NCBI GenBank assembly: GCA_013397845.1
Contig: VZTG01003728.1
Location: forward strand, 2,474,084 to 2,538,083
From: Melanocharis versteri
Lineage: Eukaryota > Chordata > Aves > Passeriformes > Melanocharitidae
Reading direction: 5' to 3'
DNA: 64,000 nt
Below, piece by piece: positions 50,919-63,100 of the stretch (its first letter is position 1; every line of letters starts with the position of its first letter). The notes under the pieces were generated by a model. The model saw nothing but the letters and a program-made list of their open reading frames with translations. It ran no database searches and was not told the origin of the DNA. Made by a program: the position numbers and the translations under genes.

Positions 50919-52407
50919 CTCAACTGCTTGAAGACAAGAAGATTAAGCTATTGAGAACATTAAAAATCTTCCCCTGCACACACAAGAAACAACCATAAAA
51001 GAAGTCTGTCTTAAGGTAATAAATCAATGCTTACACTAGATTAGTAAAATATTGATTAATATTACCATAAAGTCAGCAATATATTTCAAAATATATATGT
51101 CGGCATCACACAATTTTTTTCTGAAATTTTTGGTAAAACGAACACAATACTATTAACTATGTATAACTTAAACTGATTTCACTTAAAGACAGGCCAGCTG
51201 GGTACATAAATGAAGTCTGTGTTTCCTTTCTTTCAGAATTACTTGACTAAGGTTATAATTATAGATTACTATGGAAAAGGGGTGCTCATTTTGAGTGAGA
51301 GCCAAGCCACTACACTATGATAAACATGTAAGTGGTATCAGTATATTTTTGTCATATAAAACCTAGCTGTTTTGAGGAAAGAGAGACTGGAGGTTATTTA
51401 AGCCTTACGGAGCGATGGCAGAAAAATTTAGTTTGGTTACAATATCTTAAAACACTGTCTTTATCCTCCACATTCCCTTCCTGTCCGCTTTTTCCGAGAA
51501 CTCTGGTAAAGGCTGATGTCACATCTGAACTGGCTAATATCATGATACATCTCTTTCAGATTGCTCACAGACTCTTCTTACTCCTTTTCCTCCACCATCT
51601 CTTTCTGCATTTGCTAACAGAAAACATTTGTGTTTACTTTCAAATGGATGCTGACAAGTCCCTTCTCAATTACTTTCTCTGAGGAAACAGTGTCAACAGC
51701 ATGGCCTCATGTACAAAAATAATAAAAAATGGAATCGAACAGTGTTGGATCATGTGTGCTGCTTCTTTAAGTGTTCTCACCCAGCAGGAAATGAATACAC
51801 AGCTTAATATTAGTATTCTTGAACACTATGAAATATTTTTCTTTATATGCATTACCTTAATTCTCAGCAAATTAGCAATCAAAGTCATTAATATATCCAC
51901 CTATAATTCACCCCAAGCAATCGGAATTGACTTCTCATATGTAATTATGCCCAGCAAATATGTTTATCTGCTGTGTGCCTTGGATGGCTGCAACTCAATG
52001 CTGTATCTCCTTTAGCAGACTCTCTCATAACTGACAAAGGGAAATTAGTTGGAGCAGTGAACAAGAAAATATTAAGCAGCTAAAGTAAGCTCTTGGCTTG
52101 TGTTAACAGATATAATTTATGGCACTACAAAATGTCCTCTGCTGAAGATTTCTCCTCCAGAAACTGAGATAACTAGAGGAAAATATCCATGAGCATTTTA
52201 ATCTTATTATCCTTCAGTGATGACCTTCTCCAATTTCTTCTTTCTAGGATCCTGAACTTGGTATTCAAATGCTGTATAACACTGATTTTCAGAACCCAGC
52301 TGGACAATTTGCTTTGTTTACACATTTTCACCCGAGGAATGTTGCCTATATAAGCTGAGTGAATGCTTAGTTTATATAGGCCACACTATATCAGCTTGGC
52401 TACCTAA

Positions 52408-52450
52408 TGATGAAACAGTGGAACAGGTTCCCCAGAGAGCTAGTGTACAT
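52408..52450 (+). mobile_element. Short CR1 fragment, opposite to its neighbour
   Basis: GATGAAACAGTGGAACAGG followed by TTCCCCAGAGAGCTAGTG resembles the CR1 motif around GGAACAGG(T/C)TGCCCAGAGAG on the plus strand. It directly abuts the 3' end of a minus-strand CR1. It is short, so this rests on one motif. Confidence 0.6.
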
Positions 52451-52452
52451 CT

Positions 52453-54715
52453 CATAGAATCACAGAATGACAGAATATGCTGAGTTGGAAGAGACCCACA
52501 AGGATCATCGAGTCCAGCTCCTGGCCCTGCACAGGTCACCTCAAGAGTCACACCATGTGCTTGAGAGCATTGTCCAAACACTTCTTGAACTCTGTCAGGC
52601 TTGATGCTGTGACCACTTCTCTGGGGAGCCTATTCCAGTGCCCAGCCACCCTCGGAGTAAAGAACCTTTTCCTGATACCCAATCTAAACCTCTCATGACA
52701 CAACTTCAGGCCATTCCCTCGGGTCCTGTCACTGGTCTCCACAGGGAAGAGATCAGTGTCTGCCCCTCCTTTGGGTGTTCTCTAATAGTTAAATATCTTT
52801 CTTATACTGTGGCACCCAAAACTGTCTGCAGCCGTTGAGGTGAGGCTACCCCAGTTCAGAGCAGAATGGGACACTGTGAGAGACAGTATTGAAAGCTTTA
52901 CTGAAATGTAGAAAGATCACATCAACTGGCTTCCCTCGATCAACTCGGTGGGTTACCTTGTCAGAAAAGGAAATAAGATTTGATTACCTAGACTTTCCTC
53001 TCATGAAGCCGTGCTGGCTGTGACCAATGACTGCTTTGTCTTCCAGGTGTTTTTCAATACTCCTAGGATGATTTTTTCCATTATTTTACAGGGCACTGAA
53101 GTGAGACTGGCAGAAATGTAATTTCCAGGGTCCTCGTTCTTGCTCTTCCTGAAAGTCGGGACGATGGTTGCAAGCTTCCAGTCAGCTAGGACCTCTCCAG
53201 GTTCCCAAGACCACTCAAAAGTCATGGAGAGAGGTTTAGCAATGACATCAGCTAGGTCTCCAAAGATTCATGGATTAATCCCACCAGACCCCACAGATTT
53301 GTAAGGATCCAGCCAGAGTAGCAGATCTTACATAATTTCAGGGTCAGCTAGGAGCAGATCATTCTCACAGTAATGGTCCTCCATCTCACGGCACTGAGAC
53401 CCAGTTGCTCCTTCATCCATGTTGAAGACAGAGGCAAAGAATGTGTTAAACACCTCTGCCTTGTCCATGCCCCTGTTTGTGAGCTGGCGATCCTCATACT
53501 GTAATGATTTTTACACTGCCTTTTGCAATTCATCTCCAGCTGAGCTTTGGCTGCATGAATTTTCTCCCTACAGTGGCAGCAGCATCTCTGTATTATTCCC
53601 ATGTCACCTGACCTTGCTTCCACTGGGCAGGCGCCTTCCTTAATTGCCTTATTTCCAAGAGGAGATCCCTGCTCAGCCAAGCGGGCCTCCTGCCTCCCCT
53701 GCCTGACTTCTGACATTTGGGAATTTCCTGCTCCTGTGCCCTAAGGAGGTGATGTTTAAAAAGTGATCAGCACTGACAGATCCCATCCCCTGCAGAAACT
53801 TCTTCCCAGGAGGACTTTACTTATTAATTCCCTGAGCAGTCTGAAGTCGGCTCTCCTCATGTCCAGACTCGAGGTTTTGCTGGCACTTTTCCTCCTGTCA
53901 ACAGAGATTTTAAACTCAATCTCTTCGTGGTTGCTGTGGCCAAGATGTCCCCAGTCTCTGCTGTGACCCCAGAGATCCACCTTGTTGACAAGCAACAGAT
54001 CAAGGACAGCACCTTTCTGTGTCAGCTCCCTTAGGATGTGTTCCATAAATAAAGTTGTCATCCAATTTTTTTGGAACCTTTGGCTCAGGTTGTACCAGCT
54101 GTGTGATACTCCTAGTTGATTTCTGGCAAGCTGAACTCCCCCAAAAGGACAAGGGCCTTTAACATGGAAGCATCTTTTATTTCCCCAAAGAATAATTCAT
54201 CAGTGTCATGGTTCTGGCCAGGAGATCTATAGTAGAGCTCCCTGATGACATCCAGAATATTTGTTTGCACTTTGATTCCTACCCAGAGGTTCTCAACCGT
54301 GCCATTGCCACCTGTGAACTCCATACATTCTTCCTCTTCTATAACATACCTCTGTGCCTCTTCTGCCCTGCCTATCCCTCCTGAAGAGCCTGTAACCATC
54401 CAACAGGGCACTCCAGTCACAGGACTCATCCCACCAGGTTTCACTTACATCAAATCTCTGGGACAGGGCCAAAGCCTCAAGCTCCTCTTCTTTGTTCTTC
54501 TCCTGCACGCATTAGTGTAGAAATATTTCCACATGTGGTACTTTATAGCCAAAATATGGTAAAGCAAATTGAGGGTTCCCATTAGTGCTCATTTCCTCAA
54601 GATTTGGCACACCATCCCATTGCTCATCACTGGTGAGCCTGGTTTTGTCCCTTTCCTCCTTCCAAGCTAGTTTAGAGCTCTGTCAATGAGCTCCTCCAGC
54701 TCCTGTGCTAGTGTC
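52453..54715 (-). mobile_element. CR1 LINE, longest copy in the window, about 2.26 kb
   Basis: The 3' end is at 52,453, beginning CATAGAATCACAGAATGACA and GCTGAGTTGGAAGAGACC on the plus strand. The element extends leftward in its own sense from about 54,715. Order on the minus strand is endonuclease region (about 54,510-54,110), linker (about 54,060-53,750), N-terminal reverse transcriptase (about 53,700-52,876), then a jump at about 52,872 into the 3' non-coding region. The C-terminal palm and thumb coding sequence is absent, so the copy is internally deleted as well as 5'-truncated. It lies in inferred intergenic DNA upstream of RAB3C, in the same orientation as that gene. Confidence 0.93.
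52876..54510 (-). pseudogene. Decayed CR1 ORF2 (endonuclease and partial reverse transcriptase)
   Basis: The relic needs several frames. Endonuclease pieces are SETWWDES with DGYRLFRRDRQGRRG (about 54,445-54,356), then, in another frame, VENLWVG, YYRSPGQ and LLGEFSLP (about 54,291-54,120); the last corresponds to GDFN in intact elements. The linker shows GAVLDLLLVN and LGHSNHEEIEF (53,756-54,061). Reverse transcriptase pieces are EPGEVLADWK, KNEDPGNY and SLTSVPCKIMEKI (53,001-53,225), then FSKAFNTVSH (52,905-52,876). Frame changes, stops and loss of the catalytic FADD-type region show it cannot make an active protein. The assignment follows known CR1 ORF2 domain order. Confidence 0.9.
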
Positions 54716-57700
54716 ACATATTTAAATGAAGTAATGACTTTCCTCTTTTCAGACTAAGATTTTTTGTACATGAAATTTGCACTCCTTCCTCATGCTACTT
54801 TATCCTTCTTTGGTTAGAGACTCTTCCAGGCTAGAAATACTTTTTGGACAACATTTGTCAGAATCTTAATCATCAGCATCAACGGCTGTGAAGGTGCCTT
54901 TGGCATAATTGGTGCCCTGACTTTTCATATGCCTCAGTTCCCTTGGTTTGCTTGCTATCCAGAGATTATTCTCTTAACAAGGTGAGTTAAAAAGCATACC
55001 GCATTCTGCTTTTGAACTAGTTCAGGGATTACTTGATAGGCGGCTGAATTATTTTCAGGTCTATAAAAGTCAATATTTTTTCCACTAGTTTCCCCGAGCT
55101 CTGCATGCCTTTACTACTGAACAGCATCTTTTGAAATGGACTCAGGACTTGTTTTCTTTTACTTCTAACCAGCACTGCAGAATAATTTTACAGAATTCGT
55201 GTTGTTCTTATTGTTTGCCCTTTGAAACCACAGAGATCTCTTTCACAAGGGATTCATATCTAACTCATTCTGGGGCTTTATAGGAGTTAGCTTCTGCATA
55301 GAAATCCCCAAATGCACAGAAAGGAAAATAAACACTTCCCCAGCCTCCCATTATATTTGACTCAATCTCAATATCCAACATGTTTACATTGTTTCAAATT
55401 AAACACTTGCTAAATCAAAGCCTAATTTGCAACACAATTTTAATGTATCTGCTAGTGTTCACTGCATTTTAGCTACACAACAAACATTTTTATCTTGAAA
55501 ATATACCCTCAAAATACTCAGGTCTCATGGCAATTAAGATTATCAATAGTACTATTTACACCCTTCTGTTGCCATATGTTACTTCCAAATACTCATGTTG
55601 CTCTCTTCTTCAGAATCTTCCCCAGTATTTACTTTAGAACATTTTCCTATTTCTTATTCAGAGTTCTTTGTTATGAGTTTGTGAAAAGATCTATATTAGT
55701 ACTGTGACAGCACATCACATTTTAAATATACACTGAGGCAGCTTTTTAACTTTCCTTTCCTACTACAGTTTCTTCCCAGTTTGGTGATGAAAAGGTCTAA
55801 GTAGCAACTCTTTCTCCATCCCACACTATGCAGCCAGGTGGAAATCAAAGTGAGTGGACATCTGTGCCACTTGCATCTTTGAACTCTTTGACATGTTAAC
55901 ATATCACCTGAAGTTCTTATTCATGGATATTTCACATCATAATATTTTTTCAAGAGTCAAGAATTCTTGGGTTTTTGTGCATGTCTATGTCCTGTGACCA
56001 ATTGGGCAGTGTTTCTCAGCTCTCCTTTCCAATGGCTATGTTGCTGTAGCTAAATGGGGTCAAGAAAGGAATCTCAACACAGAAATTTGATGTTCATGGA
56101 AAATCAATGGCATTAAACTTCAAACTGGGAAAATACATTAACATATCATCCAAGGCTATACTGGCTGGGTTTCCACTTTTTTTCATATGTTTTAACTGTC
56201 TAGTTTAGCAGCAACCTAATAGCTAAGTATCTTTCTGCTATTTCTCCTCTTGCAGGTGATGTGGTGTCTCATTTCTCCTTTGTGGGTAATTACTGTTCTA
56301 GTGAGTCTTAGTTAGGAGACTGATTTTTCACGAATGTATTAGCAAATGTTTTCTGGGTTTATTAATTTCTTACTGTAAGTTAAACGTGCACAGGGTATTT
56401 TGCCAGTAGAATACTTGTTAAAAGATTACTCCATCTTCTGTATCAATAACTAACAAAGATCTGGGATTTGGCTTGGCATAACAGTCTTTTGGAAGAGAAT
56501 GTTTCTCACACACCCACGTATGCACATACACTCTCATCCAAGCATCTCCCCCTCCCATCACCATCATTTCTTTACAGACATGAAGACAACTTCTTTTCAT
56601 TTAACGCTGCTCTTTTCTGAGGTGTTTTTAATTAAGTTTTCTGTTAAGTTTTTGTAAAGCACTGAATCAAATCAATAGTTAAATCTGGATTGCACTGACT
56701 GCTGTCATTCCTTTCATTTCTCACGGTTGACCACATTCATCCAGTATCTTTATATATTCTTTATACACTCATTCTTCATACACTGATTCCAGCTATTTTC
56801 TTTAGTTCTGTTGACATTGACAAACTTAATCTTCCTCCTGTCTTTTTTGCCTTAAGGGAAGGTAAGTACGCCTTTTATTAAACTTTTTTTCATCATTAAA
56901 CTTTTTTAAACTTGATTTCCTCATCACAATTAATTTAATTACTTTAAAAATGCCAATCTTGCATAGTTCACGCTATCTCTATTCTTTTTCAGTTATTGAT
57001 TAATTTTCTTAATTTAAACACTGAATCTTGCCCTTGCAGCTCGACTCTCTACACAGACAGTTCTCTGCTTTCCATTCTTATTACCTTCTTCCCTTGACTT
57101 TCCTCTGACTGCAGACCCTGACACAACTTCAGTTCTCTCCTGGCTGAGCTTCAGATCTGAGTCTTTGATTCTGCCACTCTTTTGTGCCCTTTGCACAGGC
57201 TTCCGGGCCTGTGTCTGAATTAGCCACAGCATCCAAAGGTGTTTAACATAGAAAAACCTTTGAATCATTTCTCACAGCAAGAAAATCCAGGAAATCAATT
57301 ACAGAGGGACAGGCAAAATAGTATGCACACCATTTTCTCGGAAACACTCAACCAAAACAGTTCAATACAACCATTATGTGACAGGACATAAATCTCATTC
57401 TAGCTCAAAATATACTTACCAGGAAAACACTTAGTGCATGTTTTTCAACCTGAAGTGTTTCTCAACTACTTCTTGGAAAAGAGAGTCACTTTAAAAAGCT
57501 TAATTAACAGCAGATTTTAACTCCCTGTAAGGCAGTTTGACCATCCATTAAACAATGTCGAAGTGGTCTGAAACATAAAAAATTTGAAAGGTAAAGATGA
57601 TCATCTCTATTCTGTATGGATAATCCCTTTTCTTTTTCCTTACACCAATCAAGAATTTTTAATATAAGACAAAGAATTTGTTTACAATAGAAAACCATGA

Positions 57701-58399
57701 ACACTTTAGAATCTATCACTTTAGCAAGCCAAAAGACTTAGACAATTAACAGATAGGCTAAAAAGATTCTTATATTCATTTGATCATAAAGAATTTAAAC
57801 CATACATTTAATACAATTTTTCAGAGCACTGCCTGGTGTTGTTTTCCAGATTGCATCCTGGCAACAACAAACATACCTTCATTTACTTATCAGCTATTTT
57901 TGATCATTAGGGACTTTGCACAACGGTTTGGGGTTTGGTGGGTTTTTTTTGACTGTTCACTAAATATGTTGCTTAAAAGACTGTTTGATTAAATGATAGC
58001 TTTATCAACAAAGAGTAGGCATAATGATATTGTTACTGAATGCAAGAATACAGTTGTGTATGAAGCCATTCTCAGTAATTGTTAATTTATGTAAATTTGA
58101 GCCCTGGGGGAAAGAATATTATGGAAAATTGCTTTTAAAAGAAATGCCTTAAAGATCAGATGTCAACGTAAGTTGAAGAGTCTGACATGAGTTATCAAAG
58201 TTCAGTTCTAGCAGCTGCAGTAATTTGAAGAGATAAAGACTGGGAGCTTGTAAATAAAAACTTTTCTGTTCTTTCCTTCCTATCAACCATGGATTGCACA
58301 ACAGACAGCAAGTTTTTTTCAAGTGCAAGTTACCCAGAAATGGTCTTGCAAGATTATGATAGAAGAGTAATCCATTTTTGATCACACTCTTGAGTTTTC
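54716..58399. other. Non-coding stretch, probably intergenic
   Basis: AT-rich sequence with T-rich patches, for example around 56,860-56,960. No gene, RNA or transposon is recognised. Confidence 0.5.
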
Positions 58400-58443
58400 C
58401 TCCTTTTACTTTTACTTTTTTTTACTTTTATTTCTTTTACTTA
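58400..58443. repeat. (TTTTAC)-like pyrimidine-rich tract
   Basis: Irregular repeats of CTTTTA and ACTTTT. It lies about 15 bases from the A/C-rich tract on its right. Confidence 0.75.
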
Positions 58444-58456
58444 CAATAACCATTTA

Positions 58457-58573
58457 AAAAAACAACAAAAAACCCCAAAAAAACCTCAAACCAAACCAAC
58501 CAACCAAAAAAAGAAAAAAACACAAACAACCAAACAAAAAAACCAAACAAACTCCCCACCCCCCAACAAACGA
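58457..58573. repeat. A/C-rich, G-poor low-complexity tract
   Basis: About 115 bases of AACAAAAAACCCC, AAACC and CCAACCAACC variants ending in a short C-rich patch. It has the same style as the tract at 3.55-3.88 kb. The minus-strand frame across it (Phe, Gly, Leu and Trp rich) is an artefact. Confidence 0.85.
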
Positions 58574-58973
58574 ATAAGCTATCCTCACTGCTTCACAGCA
58601 AGTTCTGCACTTGCAGGAAATAGAACTGACAGCTTCCTCTGGCACTGCCAGACACCCACATTTTAGGACAGTTGTCAGCAGCTTCTAATTTTTGTGAAAT
58701 TCTGCTAAATTTTTCAATTTCTGTGGGCAGAAAGTATCTCAAAATAATGTTACACTTTCCTGTTGAAATGTAATTAAAAATCTGGTGTCCCCCAGTAACA
58801 CCGTGATGTTGTCAAAACTGAACATTATCTAATAACAGAGCTTTCTGTTAAGTTCATGAATAAAAAATCTACTCAGCAGCAGCACAGACTCCAGAGGAAA
58901 CCATCCAGGTCACAAAAACTGAATAGTGCTACTTTTCTTTAGGTTACATCTAAGAGATCTGGGATTAGTTATA

Positions 58974-59024
58974 CAAAACAAAACCAAAAAACAACAAACA
59001 AACAAACAAACAAACAAACAAAAA
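58974..59024. repeat. (AAAC)n microsatellite
   Basis: About seven perfect CAAA units follow an irregular A/C lead-in. Confidence 0.9.
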
Positions 59025-59097
59025 GTGAGTGTTTTCTTATCTAAGCCTTTGTCCTACCAGCTATAAAATGGGAATGGAATGGCTAAACTCTACCAGT

Positions 59098-59154
59098 GGT
59101 TTTTTTTGTTGTTTTGGTTTGGTTTGGTTTGGTTTGGTTTGGTTTGGTTTTTTT
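59098..59154. repeat. (GGTTT)7 microsatellite with T-rich flanks
   Basis: Seven perfect GGTTT units at 59,116-59,150, flanked by T runs. It is approximately complementary to the A/C-rich tracts 75 and 530 bases to the left. Confidence 0.92.
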
Positions 59155-59458
59155 GATAAGTTTCTCAGGTTCATGTAATTTGACAAGAAGTATTGAAAAC
59201 CAGGGAGAAAATTCATTATATTGTCTTTGGGGCAGACTGACTTGTGGGCAATAATACTACATGGAAGGTCATTACTGAGTGCTGCCTACACCTATCCTAC
59301 GCAAAGAGAGTGGAAAATACACATGCAGTCTGAAACAGAGAAGATTATCATAAATATAGCTACACAAATGATTTATTAAAATATGGATAAAGATCTAAGA
59401 TCGAGAGCCAACTAGGACGGACAAAGACTCTCTAACTCAGCAAGTTAGAAAGTGTATG

Positions 59459-59464
59459 TTTATT
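59459..59464 (-). terminator. LTR polyadenylation signal AATAAA
   Basis: A canonical AATAAA on the minus strand, downstream of the TATA-like box and about 75 bases before the inferred 3' end of the LTR. Confidence 0.6.
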
Positions 59465-59530
59465 TCAGCGCCGGGCTTCGCGTGGGATAGTTCCCTAATC
59501 CGCAGCAGCAAAGCACAATCCAATACAAAG

Positions 59531-59540
59531 TCCTTTTATC
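59531..59540 (-). promoter_or_regulatory. LTR TATA-like box
   Basis: GATAAAAGGA on the minus strand, 67 bases upstream of the AATAAA signal, in the place expected for an LTR promoter. Confidence 0.55.
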
Positions 59541-60132
59541 TACAAAAGTTCTGAATATTCAAAATACAAATACACATTTATCACATAGACGCCATCCATG
59601 CCCCGCTTCATATGGTAATTAGCTAAAAGATCATTAAGCATGCGTAGTTGGTTCCTAGATTTGAGTCAGTGGTCCTGGAATTTGGGGAGGAGTCTGAAAG
59701 GATGAAGTAAAACTTGTCTTCCTCGTTCTGACCTTTCTACCTTTCTGTTTTTTAACAATACATATTACTCTTGGGGAACTTTTAGTCCTTCTCCTCATCA
59801 CTCTTGAATAGTAATTGTTTAAGTTTCTTTAAATCTTTAACCAGTGAAATTTTTTCCTTATTATGAGAACAGCTGAATAAACCTAGCATGACAAGCTATC
59901 ATTTATTTGTGTCTTCAATCTTATTCTAAGCTTGACTTCTTAGCTAATTATTAACCTTTTAATTAGCTCTAGCTGGATTTGCTTGCTAATTCTATTCTAG
60001 CTAATTTCAGCAAAACTAGCCTTTAGCTAAAATGTTTAAAACTCTACGTTTCAATGTGAGATACTGTCACCTCTGTTCTAGGGGATCTTGTCAGGCCAAG
60101 ATCTGTATTCTTCCTAGCTCTCCTGCCCAACA

Positions 60133-63100
60133 TTAACATGCCTCACCTCAACTTCTGTTGAAAAAGCAGAGTCCAAAGGAAAAAGGAAATTTTCCCAAGA
60201 CTTCAAACACCCTTAAGTTGTGCTCATTCTTCCATAGGTTGGATGGAAGAAACACTCAGGGCAGGGATAAGGACCTAGATGCAAAGGGATGGAGAAAATT
60301 ATCTCAGGCTTTCTTTCACAGCACCATGTCTGCCTGCAGTGGAAAATCAGAACAAAGAGAAGGCACAGATGGATTTTATAATGATACAGAAAGAATGAAT
60401 AGTCCATTCCATCACCTAGGGTCCTGAATTTTCATCAGGCCACATCGACTTGATTTTCCCGGAAAATATCCCCCAGAAGGTCACAGCCTGATAAAGCAAA
60501 TTAAAAGCACAAGAGCCGCCCCCGCCTTCATTGAGGTATGAACCCCAGGAACTCTCTGGGGATCTGCTGACTCCCCTCCAGGCACCAACACTTCTCAGCT
60601 CACAGCAAGTTTCACACACGGGTCGTGCCACCTCTGATCATTAAAGCTGATGTGCCACAGCTCCTGCACAGAGTGGCCAAGGGCTTTGTGCTAACCGGCA
60701 AGGCTGAGGCAGGAGTACTGGTAGTCCTTCAACTCTTTCATGCCCTCCCTCCAACTATGCCCTGCCATGGTAATCTGGGAGAAAAACTGTAGAGCAGCCC
60801 AAACATTTCACAAATATTTTTCCTCCCCTTTTTCAAATTCATATATGCAAAGAGAAGCATACTAAAGGAAAGGGAAAAGAAAGATTGAGGTAGGGCTGCA
60901 CTGCATTTCACTGATTGCAGTGAAATCAAAACACCGATAGATATCCTCCACCATGATTTTTTCTTGTACAGCTAGGAAGTTTTAAAGTATCAAAAGCCTC
61001 TTCTCTGCTTTTCTTTTCTCGCCACAGTTATGCATTGTCGCTGACACTGCTTTCTGTTTAGTCAGTGAGCATGCCTTGGCAAGTCCTAGACCATTTTGTG
61101 GCTTCTGTTTTCTTGCTATTACTCTGCAAAAGTAGTAAACATTTTATCTTCCTTGCTAATCAGCCAGCATCTGGTGCATCACATTAATAGGCAAGTACAA
61201 GAAAAGGCTCTCTTTAAAAGACATTCTTTTGAAAAGTGTAAATAAGGAATATAGACTAATGAAAAACACAAAGCTGAGCACATCACCATCACAGAACAGT
61301 TTGTTTGTTGTAAAGCTCTAAAGCTGGTAATCTCTAAGAGGCTCTCCATATTAATCACTCTGTTTACAGCTCACAGTCGGTACACCATAGACAGGATCCT
61401 TGATTCATTACAACTTTTTAGAGTATTACTGGATAATGTGTTTCTTGTCCTTCTGAAACTTAGTGTCCTTCTTTCACACAGATCTGCTTTCTTCTGTGGA
61501 GGTGTTATCACAGTGAGAAATGACTTTATCGTTCTTAAGTTACAACATTCCAAATAACACGTAGCTCTTCTGCTCGTTATTTTTTGTCTGAGTAGCTCAA
61601 GAACTCTTCTGATCTTACCAGCCTTTCAAAGTTTTGCTAGACCATTTCAAAGGGTTATTTTGATACTGAGCAAGGTATAAGTTGTTTGAAAGAACTCCTT
61701 TCTCACTTAACTACAACTTTAAAATGTCATTAATTCTCCAATTGGGATCCTATTATTTTAATTTTTGTGTGACTATTATAACACTGAACACCACAGCAGT
61801 GACAAATAATTGCCCTAGAGACAAACACATTTTTAAAAAGCCCAGCAGATGACAGCACCAGGTTTTCCTAATTGTTCTGTGTGGTGTTGTGAAAGAGGAA
61901 ATGGGCCAGGCATCACTACTGACCTTCAGGAAGCAGATCTGCAGAATATATTAGACTTCTTACAAGGCAAAGGATCATTTTCCTTCTAGCAACCACTTTT
62001 CTCAATATATCAGTATATCCCAAGCCCTGCTTTCTAGAGTTGAGAGCTGGACCAGCATCATATGCTGACAATACGAGTTATTATTTGAAAAGCATCAAGC
62101 ACAAAAAAAACCCCCATTCCTACTGGAGCTCTGACAAAGTAGTAATATAAATAATTGTAATTCACTGTGAATCCTCTTTCCCGGGAAGACATCAGAAAGA
62201 GCCATGAAATCACTCTTATGCTTCTATCTAAGCACTAACAATAAATATTTGCAGGTCTGAGTCCTCTTTCGTGGCAGATCCAACCTAATCTACTTTGTCT
62301 GTTTGAACTGGGGAGGTACATACATACAGCAGTGTGGCCTATGTGCCCTGTTGATGCTTCTTCCACCTGGGTCCCTGGGTCTCCTTCTGCTTTTTAGACA
62401 AGGTGCCTTCAGCACTGACACCAGGAGCAGCATAAGTAAGCAACTGAGAAAATTAGATGAAGAGAAGGGAATGGCAATATATGCCTGAGTGGAGGTACTT
62501 TAATTTCAAGGGTGTTTTTCAAGTAAAACACCAGCTGAGAACAGACCAAATCCTCTCAGAGGTACCTAATACTGACAGTCTGTATGTTGCTTCTCAGCTG
62601 GGTGGTTTATCATTTCCCCCCTAGCTGTACTAAATCTAACCAGAGGGATACTCTATGGTTTCTTGGCTCAGCCAGTCTCCTAGACATGAAGGGCCTCTAG
62701 TGGCTGATGCTCTCATTATGTTAAAAATAACTTCTAACTCAGGCTTTTAAGGTATTTAAACATCAGGAATTTTAAGATGATGCTTTGTCTATCATCTCTT
62801 ATGCAGTCTTACTAAATAAAGGTAAAAGGACACTAACCATAGGATGCTGATGCTATTCCACATGTGACAGAGCACTGTGGAAGGTCAGAGACTGAGTCTT
62901 GCCATTTAAGGTCACCACAGTATTTTATACATATACGTCTCCCTTATATATTCTTCCTGTGCCCTTAGCATCTCTCAGCACATGGAGTTAGAAGACCTTT
63001 CTTTTCAGAAATGTCAAGAAAAATGAGGCTTTTTCTTCTAACAGTTGACAGATTCCTAATTGATTTAGCTTGTGAGAAACAGGGTAAGAATGCTTCACTT

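Larger units (their letters stand above)
42269..52407. other. Long non-coding stretch, probably intergenic
   Basis: About 10 kb of AT-rich sequence without a recognisable gene, RNA or transposon. Only a three-copy 8-bp repeat (48,323-48,346), a small inverted repeat (50,125-50,154) and an AT-only tract (50,742-50,918) stand out. Frames up to 116 codons look like chance. Confidence 0.5.
59384..60132 (-). mobile_element. Solo LTR of an endogenous retrovirus-like element
   Basis: Promoter and polyadenylation signals occur in LTR order on the minus strand. A TATA-like GATAAAAGGA lies at 59,540-59,531 and AATAAA at 59,464-59,459, with a CpG-containing segment between them (GCGAAGCCCGGCGC). This implies a U3 of nearly 600 bases, an R of about 60-90 and a short U5. 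Candidate termini are TGTTGGGCAGGAGAGC at 60,132 (5') and ATCTTTATCCA at 59,384 (3'), giving canonical TG...CA ends and about 749 bases. No gag, pol or env coding sequence or second LTR flanks it. Flanking six-mers (AAAATA left, TTAACA right) are not a clean target-site duplication, so termini are uncertain by some bases. Family not identified. Confidence 0.72.

Noticed and set aside
51332..51682. 116-codon plus-strand frame
   Set aside because: Non-ATG start, no known motif, and a length consistent with chance.
53348..54520. Several frames of 90-122 codons suggesting a gene cluster
   Set aside because: Minus-strand ones are pieces of decayed CR1 ORF2 and plus-strand ones are their shadows.
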